64,000 bases of DNA, taken from contig NC_016078.1 of NCBI RefSeq assembly GCF_000230555.1, positions 186,001 through 250,000 of the forward strand. The letters are read 5' to 3'. Below are positions 50,922 to 59,026 of this stretch, in pieces; positions within the stretch are counted from its first letter, which is position 1, and each line of letters starts with the position of its first letter. The position numbers and the translations under genes were made by a program. Source of the DNA: Pelagibacterium halotolerans B2 (GTDB taxonomy: Bacteria > Pseudomonadota > Alphaproteobacteria > Rhizobiales > Devosiaceae). The notes under the pieces are model-generated. The model had not been told where the DNA came from. It ran no database searches and worked only from the letters and a program-made list of their open reading frames with translations.

Positions 50922-52901
50922 TTACGCCATGCCGATCTTGCCGCCATCCGCCTTGGTGATGGCCACGACCGACGGGCGCACCGGCATGTCGTCACGGAAA
51001 TCGGGCCAGCGGGTCGAAAGATCCTCGTAATAGGACGGGCGCCCGTGGCCTTCCCAATCCTCGCCACCATCCGCCGGGTGCTGAACCGCGACAAAGAATG
51101 TGGTCAGGTCCGGCGTTGGCAGCGGGCCGCACATTTCGGCCCCCACCGGCACGCGGTAGAACAGTTTCGAGGTGCCACGCGCCTCGCCCTCGATGTCGAC
51201 GGCCCAAAGCCCGTCGGTGCGGCCGGTGGCCGAGAGCGAATTGCCATCGGTCGAAACCCACAGCCGCCCTTCGCTGTCGACGGCAGCGTTGTCGGGCATG
51301 CCGAACCAGCCGTTCTCGGTCGTCTCGGTCGAGAACGTCGCGCCGACCTCCGCAATCGAGGGGTCGCCGCACTGGAGCAGGATTTCCCAGCGCCCGGTGG
51401 TGGCGGCAAAATCGCCGCCTTCTTCATGGATTTCAACGATATGCCCGAAGGCATTGTCGATACGCGGATTGGCGGCGTTGGCCTCTTCGCGGGCCGTATT
51501 GTTGGTCAGCATCACATAGACCCGGCCATTGGCGGCGTTGGGCTCGATGTCTTCGGGACGATCCATTGGGGTGGCACCCAGAAGGTCGGCGGCCCGGCGG
51601 GTTTCGATAAGAACGTCAGCCTGGCTTTCAAAACCGTTTTCTTCCGTCAGCGGGCCTTCACCGAAAATGAGTGGCAGCCATTCCATCGACCCGTCTTCTT
51701 CAAAGCGCGCGACATAGAGCGTGCCGTCATCGAGCAGGTCCATATTGGCGTTCCGGTCGTCCGCGTTGAACGTGCCCGATGTTATGAACTTGTAGACATA
51801 GTCGAAACGCTCGTCGTCACCGGAATAAAACACCACCCGGCCATCCGGAGCGACGATCGATTCTGCGCCTTCATGCTTGAAGCGGCCCAGCGCCGTGCGC
51901 TTTTTCGGCGTTGCCGAGGCGTCCATGGGATCGACTTCGACAACCCAGCCGAACCGGTTCATTTCGTTGGGCTCTTTGGAAACGTCGAAGCGGTCGTGGA
52001 AATTGTGCCACTCATACCAGCCGCCCGGCGCGGCCAGACGCGCGTAGTTTTCGGTTTCGCGATGATCGGCGGGCAGTTCGCCGGCGAAATAACCGTGGAA
52101 GTTCTCCTCGGCCATCAGGTAAGTGCCCCAGGGCGTGGTGCCGCCGGCGCAATTGTTGAGCGTGCCGCGCACCAGCGTGCCGGTTGCATCGGCGCTGGTC
52201 TTGAGACGGTCATGACCGGCGGCGGGGCCGGTGATTTCCATTTCGGTCTCGCCGGTGATGCGGCGATTATAGGGACTGCCCGCAACGCGGCGCCATTTGC
52301 CGTCGACCTTTTCGATCTCGATCACCGAACCGCCATGCGCCATGATCTCGATATCGACCTGATCTTGAGAGAGCGGTCCCTGTTCGGCTTCGCCATCCGT
52401 CACCGTCACCAGCCCCGGAAACATCAGGTGCGCGTTGGTGTATTCGTGGTTGACCAGCAAAAGCCCATGCTCGGATGAGCCTTCGAGCGGCACATAGCCG
52501 ACATAGTCGTTGTTGTAGCCGAACTGGCCGGCCTGCGCCTGTGGCGTCTGGTTGAGCGGGTCGAATTCGGGAGCGTCATTGGTCACCGGGTCGCCCCAGC
52601 GGATCAGAACGTCGGCATCGTAACCTTCGGCGACGTGGTGGTCGGCGTCGACACCAGCCTCGACTTCGGCGAACGAAAAGACCGAGCCCTCCTGAGCGTG
52701 GGCCTTTTCGGCGGTCAGCAGGGCGAGCGGGCTGACCGTTGCTGCAATCGCTGTCGTGGCCAGCGAACCCTTGAGAAACCCGCGGCGCGAAAAACGGCGG
52801 GAAATCAGCTCGCCCATCGTGGGGTTGGAGGTGGGATTGACGGGTTCGAACTCTGCGGTTTCGAGACCCTGGGTGGGAAATTTCGGGTTGTGCTCGTTCA
52901 T
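50922..52901 (-). CDS. phoX: PhoX-family alkaline phosphatase, Tat-exported
   Basis: A 659-residue PhoX-type protein (DUF839). The N-terminus has a twin-arginine signal SRRGFLKGSLA (about 36-46) followed by a hydrophobic stretch. PhoX enzymes are calcium/iron phosphatases released to the periplasm, where they free phosphate from organic esters. Family features include GLLLVNHEYTN, NNCAGGTTPWGTYLMAEENFHGYF, FVAVQHPADGGEDWEGHGRPSYYEDL. The ATG at 52901 fits the leader; earlier starts are less likely. A Pho box lies upstream at 53050-53067. Confidence 0.92.
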   Translation of the reverse strand: MNEHNPKFPTQGLETAEFEPVNPTSNPTMGELISRRFSRRGFLKGSLATTAIAATVSPLALLTAEKAHAQEGSVFSFAEVEAGVDADHHVAEGYDADVLIRWGDPVTNDAPEFDPLNQTPQAQAGQFGYNNDYVGYVPLEGSSEHGLLLVNHEYTNAHLMFPGLVTVTDGEAEQGPLSQDQVDIEIMAHGGSVIEIEKVDGKWRRVAGSPYNRRITGETEMEITGPAAGHDRLKTSADATGTLVRGTLNNCAGGTTPWGTYLMAEENFHGYFAGELPADHRETENYARLAAPGGWYEWHNFHDRFDVSKEPNEMNRFGWVVEVDPMDASATPKKRTALGRFKHEGAESIVAPDGRVVFYSGDDERFDYVYKFITSGTFNADDRNANMDLLDDGTLYVARFEEDGSMEWLPLIFGEGPLTEENGFESQADVLIETRRAADLLGATPMDRPEDIEPNAANGRVYVMLTNNTAREEANAANPRIDNAFGHIVEIHEEGGDFAATTGRWEILLQCGDPSIAEVGATFSTETTENGWFGMPDNAAVDSEGRLWVSTDGNSLSATGRTDGLWAVDIEGEARGTSKLFYRVPVGAEMCGPLPTPDLTTFFVAVQHPADGGEDWEGHGRPSYYEDLSTRWPDFRDDMPVRPSVVAITKADGGKIGMA

Positions 52902-53049
52902 CGGTAAGCCCTGCTTGCGTTGTGTTGCGGGGCTCATGGTGCAGGTGTGAGGCCGGTATCCATGAGCGGTCAGGACGCCCGATCGGGGGTGGATGACATT
53001 GCCTGTCCTCCTTCCGTCAGCGCCCGTCCGCTGAAGCTAGGGCCGGGAA

Positions 53050-53067
53050 ATAACAGTGTTATGACAT
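53050..53067 (-). promoter_or_regulatory. Candidate Pho box upstream of phoX
   Basis: Read on the minus strand: ATGTCAT-AACA-CTGTTAT. This is the 7-4-7 direct-repeat layout of PhoB sites (CTGTCAT repeats), with six of seven matches in each half. It lies about 150 bases upstream of the phoX ATG on the correct strand. PhoB control under phosphate starvation is predicted. Confidence 0.65.
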
Positions 53068-53092
53068 TACATTACATTACATTACATTACAT
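53065..53092. repeat. Pentanucleotide tandem repeat (CATTA)n
   Basis: Five and a half perfect copies of CATTA, directly abutting the Pho box and lying on its upstream side with respect to phoX. Copy number of such short tandem repeats can change by slippage. The remaining 52902-53249 spacer contains no gene. Confidence 0.85.
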
Positions 53093-53249
53093 CATGGGTC
53101 GGCGACACATTTTCCACACCTGCAGGGCGCCAGGCGCCAAACGGTCGGTGATCGGCCGACCACAGGGCGAAGCTGCTCAATTGACTTAACTAACTCGTTA
53201 GTTAAAAGTGCCGCCGAATGCAGCCGAACGCTATCGACAGGGAGAGACG

Positions 53250-54137
53250 ATGCGAAAAATCGCCAGCAGCGCCGTGGAAATCGCACATCGCAGCTCCGAC
53301 CAGCTCGGGGAAACGCCGCTGTGGTGCGACGCTGAACAGATCCTGTGGTGGCTCGATATCGAAAAGCCCACGCTGCATCGCCTGGACCCGGCCACCGGCG
53401 ATCACCAGGCCCGGGCCTTCGACACACAGGTTCTCGGCTCGCTGGCCCTGGCGGGCGACGGCGAAAAGCTGATCGCCACCGATCTGACCTTGAATCGGCT
53501 GGCTGCCGACAACGCCCTCGAGCCGATAGTGAGCGTCGATGCCGGGCTCGACAATCGCCTCAATGACGGTCGGGTCGACCCGCGTGGCCGGTTCTGGGTC
53601 GGCACCATGGACAACCAGCTCCATCGCCCCAATGGCAGCCTCTACCGCATCGACGCCGACGGCACCGCGCATGCGATGATCGACAACGTCATCGTGTCCA
53701 ACGGCATCGCCTTTTCCCCCGACGGCCGGACCGGTTATTTTACCGATACCAGGGGGCACCTCTCCTGGCGCCTCACCATCGACCCAGACGATGGCGCGAT
53801 AACCGGCAGGGAGGTCTTTGCCGATTACAGCCGGACCGGCGAACGCCCGGACGGTGCCGTCATCGACGCCGAAGGGTGCCTCTGGCAGGCATTTTTCGCC
53901 GGTGGCCGGATCGTCCGGTATGCACCGAACGGGTGCATTGATACGGTCGTCGAAATGCCGGTGACCCATCCCACCTGCGTATGCTTTGGCGGCCCGGATT
54001 TCCGCACGCTCTATGTCACGACCGCCCGAAAATTTCTCTCGGACGACCGGCTTGCCGCCGAGCCATTGGCCGGCTCGCTTCTGGCTGTCGAGGGCATCGG
54101 GCAGGGCCTGCCGGAAAATCGCTTTGTCTTTTCCTGA
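53250..54137 (+). CDS. SMP-30/gluconolactonase-family protein (second)
   Basis: A 295-residue beta-propeller lactonase: metal-binding E21 in LGETPLWC, LDNRLNDGRVDPRGRFWVGTMD (about 105-127), VIVSNGIAFSPDGRTGYFTDT and [18 protein letters not shown]. It should hydrolyse a sugar lactone. It is followed after 24 bases by a TRAP binding-protein gene, so the two are probably cotranscribed; perhaps the SBP imports the sugar acid or lactone (inference). GGGAGAGACG precedes the ATG. Confidence 0.88.
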   Translation: MRKIASSAVEIAHRSSDQLGETPLWCDAEQILWWLDIEKPTLHRLDPATGDHQARAFDTQVLGSLALAGDGEKLIATDLTLNRLAADNALEPIVSVDAGLDNRLNDGRVDPRGRFWVGTMDNQLHRPNGSLYRIDADGTAHAMIDNVIVSNGIAFSPDGRTGYFTDTRGHLSWRLTIDPDDGAITGREVFADYSRTGERPDGAVIDAEGCLWQAFFAGGRIVRYAPNGCIDTVVEMPVTHPTCVCFGGPDFRTLYVTTARKFLSDDRLAAEPLAGSLLAVEGIGQGLPENRFVFS

Positions 54138-54161
54138 ACGTCCTTGAGGAGGAACCCCAAA

Positions 54162-55142
54162 ATGACAATCCGCACCAAAGTCCTTTCGGCATTGGCCGTT
54201 CTGGCGCTTGCGACGCCCGCAACCGCCATGGCGCAGGAGCCGATTGCCCTGCGCTTTTCCGATTCCACGACCGCGGACGCTCCGCGCTCGGTGGCGCTCA
54301 CCGACATCTTTGCCGAACGGCTGGGCGATGATTTCGAGTTCCAGCCCTATTTCTCCTCGACGCTGATCCCCCAGGGCTCCGAGATCGTCGCCATCCAGCG
54401 CGGCAATCTCGAAATGTCGCTGCTTCCGCCGTCCGATTTTGCCAAACAGGTCCCGGCTTTCGACATTCTGGGCGCCGCCTATGTCATTCGCGACCCCGAG
54501 CACCTTCAGGCTGTTTTTGCCAGCGAGGTCGGTGACCAGTTCCGCCAGATGGCCCGCGACGAAATGGGCCTCGAAATTCTCGGCATCGCCTATTACGGCG
54601 CCCGTCACGTCAATCTGCGCGGAGACAGGGAGGTGATGACCCCCGAGGACCTCAACGGTGTCCGGCTGCGCATGCCGGGCGGGGAAAGCTGGCAGTTCCT
54701 GGGCAGCGCCATTGGGGCCAACCCCACCCCGATGGATTATGCCGAGGTCTATACCGGTCTTCAGACCGGGGCCATCGACGGCCAGGACAACCCGCTGCCC
54801 AACAATCAGCTCATGAAATTCCACGAGGTGACCGACCAGATCGTCCTCACCGGCCACAATATGGGCTTTGGCATGCTCATCATCAACGCAGACCTGTTCG
54901 CTTCGCTGACCCCCGAGCAGCAGCAGACCATGCGCGATGCAGCGACCGAGGCCTTTGAATGGTCCAACCAGCAATATATCGATCAGGAAGCTGAGCTTGT
55001 GTCTTTCTTCCAGCAAGAGGGCCTCAATGTCTATGAGCCCGATCTTGAGGCGTTCAAGGTCTATGCGCAGGAGCAATACCTTGCCTCCCCGCTTTCGCAG
55101 GCCTGGCCCGAAGGCATGCTCGAGCGCATCAACGCGCTTTAG
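54162..55142 (+). CDS. dctP: Orphan TRAP substrate-binding protein DctP
   Basis: A 326-residue periplasmic protein with signal peptide to MAQ (about 25). It shares long identical blocks with the DctP at 1458-2444, including WQFLGS.IGA.PTPMDYAEVYTGLQTGAIDGQDNPLPN and the C-terminal LN.YEPD..AF..YAQEQYL. No DctQ or DctM gene is adjacent, so it must use permeases encoded elsewhere, perhaps those at 2534-4338. GAGGAGGA precedes the ATG. Confidence 0.9.
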   Translation: MTIRTKVLSALAVLALATPATAMAQEPIALRFSDSTTADAPRSVALTDIFAERLGDDFEFQPYFSSTLIPQGSEIVAIQRGNLEMSLLPPSDFAKQVPAFDILGAAYVIRDPEHLQAVFASEVGDQFRQMARDEMGLEILGIAYYGARHVNLRGDREVMTPEDLNGVRLRMPGGESWQFLGSAIGANPTPMDYAEVYTGLQTGAIDGQDNPLPNNQLMKFHEVTDQIVLTGHNMGFGMLIINADLFASLTPEQQQTMRDAATEAFEWSNQQYIDQEAELVSFFQQEGLNVYEPDLEAFKVYAQEQYLASPLSQAWPEGMLERINAL

Positions 55143-55184
55143 GCTCTTTTAGGTCTTCACGGAAGCAAGACATGTGCGGACTTC

Positions 55185-55435
55185 ACCTCTCCTCCTAAGG
55201 GAGAGGTGAGCAGACTTCCGATTCGGTGAAACCCTGAACCGCTCCAGGCCGAATCGACATTCAGTTATTGGTGCTCCAAATAGGGTTGTCGATTGTGGAA
55301 GTCCCGCTGGACCCCGGGAACAAGCCCCGGGGTGACAAGGAGGGGGGCATGGAGACGGCATTGCTTCAAACCCACCATGTCATTCCGGTACTTGTTGCCG
55401 GAATCCAGCGCGGCGCCAACCCAAAACGCCTGAAT
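55185..55435. repeat. Intergenic repeats between dctP and dld
   Basis: The 366-base gap holds a short CACCTCTCC/GGGAGAGGTG hairpin (55184-55210, a fragment like the type II element) and a family C region with CCCCGGGAACAAGCCCCGGGGTGAC and CATTCCGGTACTTGTTGCCGGAATCC palindromes (55305-55435). No gene is supported here. Confidence 0.55.
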
Positions 55436-55477
55436 TTCGATTGATCCTAAAGCATGACGCGGCCCGAGACGATTACG

Positions 55478-55505
55478 GCCCCGCGGCAAAAGCTGCGGGG
55501 CTTTT
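55478..55505 (+). terminator. Terminator downstream of the orphan dctP
   Basis: GCCCCGC (55478-55484) pairs with GCGGGGC (55495-55501), with extra inner pairs, followed by TTTT. The T-tract lies on the plus strand, so it serves the dctP transcript and stands four bases before the end of the convergent dld gene. Confidence 0.75.
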
Positions 55506-55508
55506 CGT

Positions 55509-57194
55509 TTAGGCCCACTGCTTCTTCTTGCTCGTCTTGCCGATGCCGGGGTTGAAGCTGTTCGTGGGGTCGAGCGTCTTATAGAAATCCTCCAGCGCCG
55601 GCTTGGCCGCGTAAAGGTGCCCCACATTGTGTTCGGCGGGATATTCCGCTCCCCGCGTATCGAGCAGGGCCAGCAGCTTTTCCTTGATCGCTGGGACGTC
55701 GGCGCCCTTCTTGATCATGTAATCCTGATGCATGACGTGGCAGAAAAAATGCCCGCACAGCACCTTGTATTCGATCTGGGCTTCAAGCTCGGCGGGCAGT
55801 TCGGGCAGCCAGTCGATTTCGTTGCGCGGCAGCGCCACGTCGAGCGCCAGAATGTCCTCCACCTCGTGGGAATGGGTAGCGCGATAACGCACCGCTGCAC
55901 CCCCGAACGCAAAGCGGTGCAGGAACGCATCGGTGCCCTCCTGCGGCGTGCATTCGAAATAATCCCCGTTCGCCGAGGGAAAAATGCTCTCAAGATAGGC
56001 CCGCGCTTCGGCTATGCCCTCTCCGCCCATGCGGATCATCAGATGATGCTCGAACCGGTCGCGATATTCGTTCATCCGCCTGGGCAGATGTTCGGGCAAC
56101 AGCCCGGTTATCGCCTGAACCACCCGGTCGGAGATCGCGCCGCCGAGCCCGAGCTTTTCAGTGATCCCGTCCACCCAGCTTTTGGCCGCGAACGCCGTCG
56201 GTATCCGGTCGGTGCCGAACCGCTTGATGATGAGGAAAGTGTCCTTGCCGAATTTCTGGGTCAGCGTGTAGCCGTCGCGATGCAGATATTCCCCGGCAAT
56301 GGGCAAATGGGTAAACCGGCTCAACATGTGCCGCCGGATCGTATTGAGTTCGAGCGGATCGTTCGATCCGATGTAGAAAACCTGCGTATCGGCGTCCGCC
56401 GCAAACGTGTCGAGCCGCAAAGCGAACACCGCCAGCTTGCCCGCGCTGCCCGATGCCTCGAACAGTTTGCGCGGGTCGGCGTTGAACCGGGCCGGGGTAT
56501 CGGCCTCGATGTCGCGCACATGGATATGGTAGTCGTGGTCGGAGGCGCGCCGGTTGCCCTCGGGCGCCACATCGGCCTCCGAATATTGACCCGTGTCGAG
56601 CCGTGAAAGGATGGTTTCGGCCCCTTCGCCGAGGTCGACCCCGAGATGGTTGACCAGTCTCAGCGTCCCGGTTTCATCCACCTGCGCGTAAAGCGCCAGC
56701 TCGGTATAGGCCGGGCCGCGCTGGATCAGCGACCCGCCCGAATTGTTGCACACCCCGCCGGTCACCGATGCCCCAATGCAGCTCGACCCGATCACCGAAT
56801 GGGGCTCGCGCCCAATGGGGCGCAGCGTCTTTTCGAGCTTGTCGAGCGTCGCGCCGGGCAGGGCGATCACCTGGCTGCCGCCCGAGATCAGATCGATCCG
56901 CGAAATCCGCATCGTGTTGATGATGACGATAGGCCGGTCATAGCCCTCGCCATAGGGCGTCGACCCTCCGGTAATTCCGGTATTGGCCGCCTGGACGATG
57001 ACGATCACGCCCGCTTCCACACACGCCTTGAGCGCCCTCCATTGCTCAACCAGCGTGCCCGGACGCACGACGGCCAGCACCTGCCCGTCGCCATAGCGAT
57101 ATCCCTTCCGGTAGCGCCGCGTGGCGCGGTCGCCCACCAGCACATGGCGCGGGCCGACGATGGAACGGAAAGTGGAAACAAGCTGTTCGGTCAT
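55509..57194 (-). CDS. dld: Respiratory D-lactate dehydrogenase (quinone)
   Basis: A 561-residue FAD enzyme of the Dld type (E. coli Dld is 571). The N-terminal FAD-binding domain has AVVRPGTLVEQWRALKACVEAGVIVIVQAANTGITGGSTPYG and GREPHSVIGSSCIGASVTGGVCNNSGGSLIQRGPAYTELALYA; the C-terminal membrane-binding domain ends with LLALLDTRGAEYPAEHNVGHLY. It oxidises D-lactate to pyruvate at the inner membrane and feeds quinone. Start at 57194 is set by AAGGGA upstream. Confidence 0.93.
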   Translation of the reverse strand: MTEQLVSTFRSIVGPRHVLVGDRATRRYRKGYRYGDGQVLAVVRPGTLVEQWRALKACVEAGVIVIVQAANTGITGGSTPYGEGYDRPIVIINTMRISRIDLISGGSQVIALPGATLDKLEKTLRPIGREPHSVIGSSCIGASVTGGVCNNSGGSLIQRGPAYTELALYAQVDETGTLRLVNHLGVDLGEGAETILSRLDTGQYSEADVAPEGNRRASDHDYHIHVRDIEADTPARFNADPRKLFEASGSAGKLAVFALRLDTFAADADTQVFYIGSNDPLELNTIRRHMLSRFTHLPIAGEYLHRDGYTLTQKFGKDTFLIIKRFGTDRIPTAFAAKSWVDGITEKLGLGGAISDRVVQAITGLLPEHLPRRMNEYRDRFEHHLMIRMGGEGIAEARAYLESIFPSANGDYFECTPQEGTDAFLHRFAFGGAAVRYRATHSHEVEDILALDVALPRNEIDWLPELPAELEAQIEYKVLCGHFFCHVMHQDYMIKKGADVPAIKEKLLALLDTRGAEYPAEHNVGHLYAAKPALEDFYKTLDPTNSFNPGIGKTSKKKQWA

Positions 57195-57311
57195 GGGCGG
57201 TCCCTTACTGTCTCGGGGCGGGACCATAACGTCGTTGACGGGGAATGGAAGAGGCCCGTGCGGGGGGCGGCGCTTGCCTGCATGCCACATTTGCTATAGT
57301 GTAATTTTATC

Positions 57312-57383
57312 ACGTTGGATGCTCTTGGCTACCTGATCGCCCGGTTCGCCGGATACTTGGATATCCTCAATTGCTAGACGTTG
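57312..57383 (+). promoter_or_regulatory. Conserved 5' leader of the second cold-shock gene
   Basis: Partner of 47951-48023: same CTTGGCTACCTGATC, CCGGTTC.CCGG stem, ACTTGGATATCCT and AGACGTTG. Upstream a TATAGT -10-like box lies at 57295-57300. Downstream this leader has an extra AAATCC/GGATTT hairpin (57390-57406) absent from the first gene. Confidence 0.6.
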
Positions 57384-57459
57384 AGCCGCAAATCCCCAAA
57401 GGATTTGGGCGGCCTTGGCGCATGTCGCGTCGGGTCCACTGCCACTGAAAGGATCCATG

Positions 57460-57666
57460 ATGATCTCGGGCAAGGTAAAGTTCTTCAATGCGACCAAGGG
57501 CTTCGGCTTCATTCAGCCCGATCAGGGCGGCGAAGATGCATTCGTGCACATTTCCGCTGTCGAGCGCGCCGGAATGGCGACGCTGGTCGAAGGTCAGGCT
57601 GTGAGCTACGAGCTCGAAAGCGGCCGCGACGGACGCAAGTCGGCCATCAACATCCAGGCCGCCTAA
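57460..57666 (+). CDS. Cold-shock protein (CspA family), second copy
   Basis: A 68-residue cold-shock domain nearly identical to the one at 48075, with RNP1 KGFGFI and RNP2 DAFVHIS. Two ATG codons are adjacent (57457 and 57460); alignment of GAAAGGATC and the protein start with the first copy favours 57460. It is a paralogue kept with its leader, so a duplication including control sequence is likely. Confidence 0.93.
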   Translation: MISGKVKFFNATKGFGFIQPDQGGEDAFVHISAVERAGMATLVEGQAVSYELESGRDGRKSAINIQAA

Positions 57667-57675
57667 TACGATTAT

Positions 57676-57711
57676 GGGCCGTCTTTCGAGCGCATGCTCA
57701 AGAGGCGGCCC
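57676..57711 (+). terminator. Hairpin after the second cold-shock gene
   Basis: GGGCCGTCTTTCGAGC (57676-57691), loop GCAT, and a 16-base complementary arm with three imperfect or wobble positions (57696-57711), followed by TTATT. It is a weak terminator, so read-through into the small gene at 57737 is possible. Confidence 0.6.
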
Positions 57712-57736
57712 TTATTAAATCTCAGGAGATATCTCA

Positions 57737-57967
57737 ATGGAAGCTCCGCCCAAGGTGAGCCCGCAGCGCAAATATGCCGAGATGGAAGCGCGCCAGAAAG
57801 AGGCGCTGCGCCAGGAAGAAATCGCACTGGACGCGACCCGCGCCAAGACCGAGCGCCTCAAGGCCCTGCGGCTCGAAAAAGAGCGCCAGGACGCCATCGA
57901 AAAGGCCGCCAAAAAGGCTGCCCCCAGGAAAAAAGCCGCTGTCCGTCGCAAGACGACGACAGCCTGA
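57737..57967 (+). CDS. Small basic coiled-coil protein, unknown function
   Basis: A 76-residue, highly charged protein. Residues 10-55 are rich in E, K, R, Q and A with a helix/coiled-coil pattern; the end is Lys/Arg-Ala rich (KKAAPRKKAAVRRKTTTA), like histone-H1-type tails. TCAGGAGATATCTC precedes the ATG, a good ribosome site. I do not recognise a named family. A nucleic-acid-binding role and co-expression with the cold-shock gene are possible, but only by composition and position. Confidence 0.6.
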   Translation: MEAPPKVSPQRKYAEMEARQKEALRQEEIALDATRAKTERLKALRLEKERQDAIEKAAKKAAPRKKAAVRRKTTTA

Positions 57968-58014
57968 GACCATTCGGTGGGGCGGGACAGGACCGTGATC
58001 CCCCACCTGTCACC

Positions 58015-58108
58015 CCGGCCTTGAGCCGGGGCCCAGTACACTCAGCGTCCGAGACAGAACCGCCAACTCTGCCGGTTACTGGATCTCGGGTCTTCGCCCG
58101 GGATGACG
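58015..58108. repeat. Palindromic intergenic element, family C
   Basis: TCACCCCGGCCTTGAGCCGGG at the left, GATCTCGGGTCTTCGCCCGGGATGAC at the right, with CCAGTAC/TTACTGG pairing between. It shows the same plan as 29972-30072 and 27752-27846. Confidence 0.65.
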
Positions 58109-58147
58109 CCGTGGGACAGGCTCACGTCCAGCCGCGAGCTGACCGCC

Positions 58148-58426
58148 TTAATCGTTGAACGGTTCGATAAGGATCGCGTCGCGGTCCGCCTTGCGGTGCA
58201 GCGGGTAGGCCCTGTCGCCGTACAGTTTCTGCAGGTCGCGGGGCGAATAGCTGCGCCCGTCAACGATCATGCGCGCGCCGTGAAGGCTCACGGGCGGCAC
58301 TTCCTCGAGCGCAAATCGGATGGCTTTCGCAGCGCTCGGGAATCGTCGCGATCCCTGCTCAAGCGCAGTCCGCCAGTCGCGGCCCAGATAAAGGGACGCT
58401 TCGGCGTTGAAATCTATGGTTTTCAT
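58148..58426 (-). CDS. Hypothetical small protein
   Basis: A 92-residue protein, MKTIDFNAEASLYLGRDW at the start, then a helical SAAKAIRFALEEVP segment and GARMIVDGRSYSPRDLQKLYG. There is no signal peptide or membrane segment. Codon use matches its neighbours, so it is probably real, but I do not recognise a family. It stands alone between repeat elements. Confidence 0.6.
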   Translation of the reverse strand: MKTIDFNAEASLYLGRDWRTALEQGSRRFPSAAKAIRFALEEVPPVSLHGARMIVDGRSYSPRDLQKLYGDRAYPLHRKADRDAILIEPFND

Positions 58427-58688
58427 GTGTCTTTCTGGCCGCCACTGGACGGCCTGGTCTATGCAGTGGCGCCACGATTATCGGGCAGCCTTGCTACGGT
58501 TTTATGATTGTCTGGAATGGCTCGGAAAAAGGCGCTGCCATCAGCGCGTTTCCAGCAAAAGCGACATCACTCTTGCGATTGCGCGGCGAAAATCAAATCG
58601 CGCACCATCGAGCCTGCACACCATGTATGCGTTCGCCGCCGGATTTGCAAGGCGGACGCAATATATCTGCTTGTCGGGTGAATAAAGG

Positions 58689-58822
58689 ACGAGGCCCCCT
58701 CACCCGTCGCTCCGCGCCGACCTCTCCCCCAAAGGGAGAGGTGTTTCGCGGCGAAAGCGGCATTTCTTACCTCTCCCTTGGGGGAGAGGTCGGATGGCGC
58801 AGCCAGCGGGGTGAGGGGGCCT
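58689..58822. repeat. Long palindromic element, type II
   Basis: GGCCCCCTCACCCGTCGCTCCG at the left and GGGGTGAGGGGGCC at the right, with inner ACCTCTCCCCCAAAGGGAGAGGT and ACCTCTCCCTTGGGGGAGAGGT palindromes. It is followed about 20 bases later by a type I copy, as at 34 kb but in the opposite order. Elements fill half of the 600-base gap 58427-59026, in which no gene is supported. Confidence 0.8.
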
Positions 58823-58842
58823 TGCCCAACATCGGACGCTCA

Positions 58843-58987
58843 AGGCCCCTCACCGGCCTGCCGGCCACCCTCTCCCCAGAGGGGCGAGGGTTCATATTGC
58901 GGGCAGCGCTGAAGATAAACAGCCGGGTTAGGAGAGCCACAGCGTGACTCCCTCGCCCCTCTGGGGAGAGGGCTGGGGTGAGGGGCC
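58843..58987. repeat. Long palindromic element, type I
   Basis: Third type I copy: AAGGCCCCTCACCGGCCTGCC at the left, CTGGGGTGAGGGGCCTT at the right, with perfect 12-base or longer terminal inverted repeats. It has the same inner arms as 34009-34151 and 35551-35693. Confidence 0.82.
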
Positions 58988-59026
58988 TTGCTCTAGCCCC
59001 ATCTTCGCGGGTGTCGCAGCCGCAGC

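Noticed and set aside
50886-52478. Long open frame (530 codons) on the plus strand opposite phoX
   Set aside because: It mirrors the codon structure of phoX, has no recognisable domain and no ribosome site; phoX has a Tat signal, family motifs, Pho box and terminator.
53065-53092. CRISPR-like array
   Set aside because: It is a simple five-base tandem repeat without spacers.
58547-58605. Third family A palindrome (GCGTTTCCAGCAAAAGCG...)
   Set aside because: Only the left end resembles the family; the right arm does not pair, so it is at most a decayed fragment.
58407-58685. 92-codon plus-strand frame after the small hypothetical gene
   Set aside because: It overlaps the opposite gene start, lacks a ribosome site and has unlikely composition.
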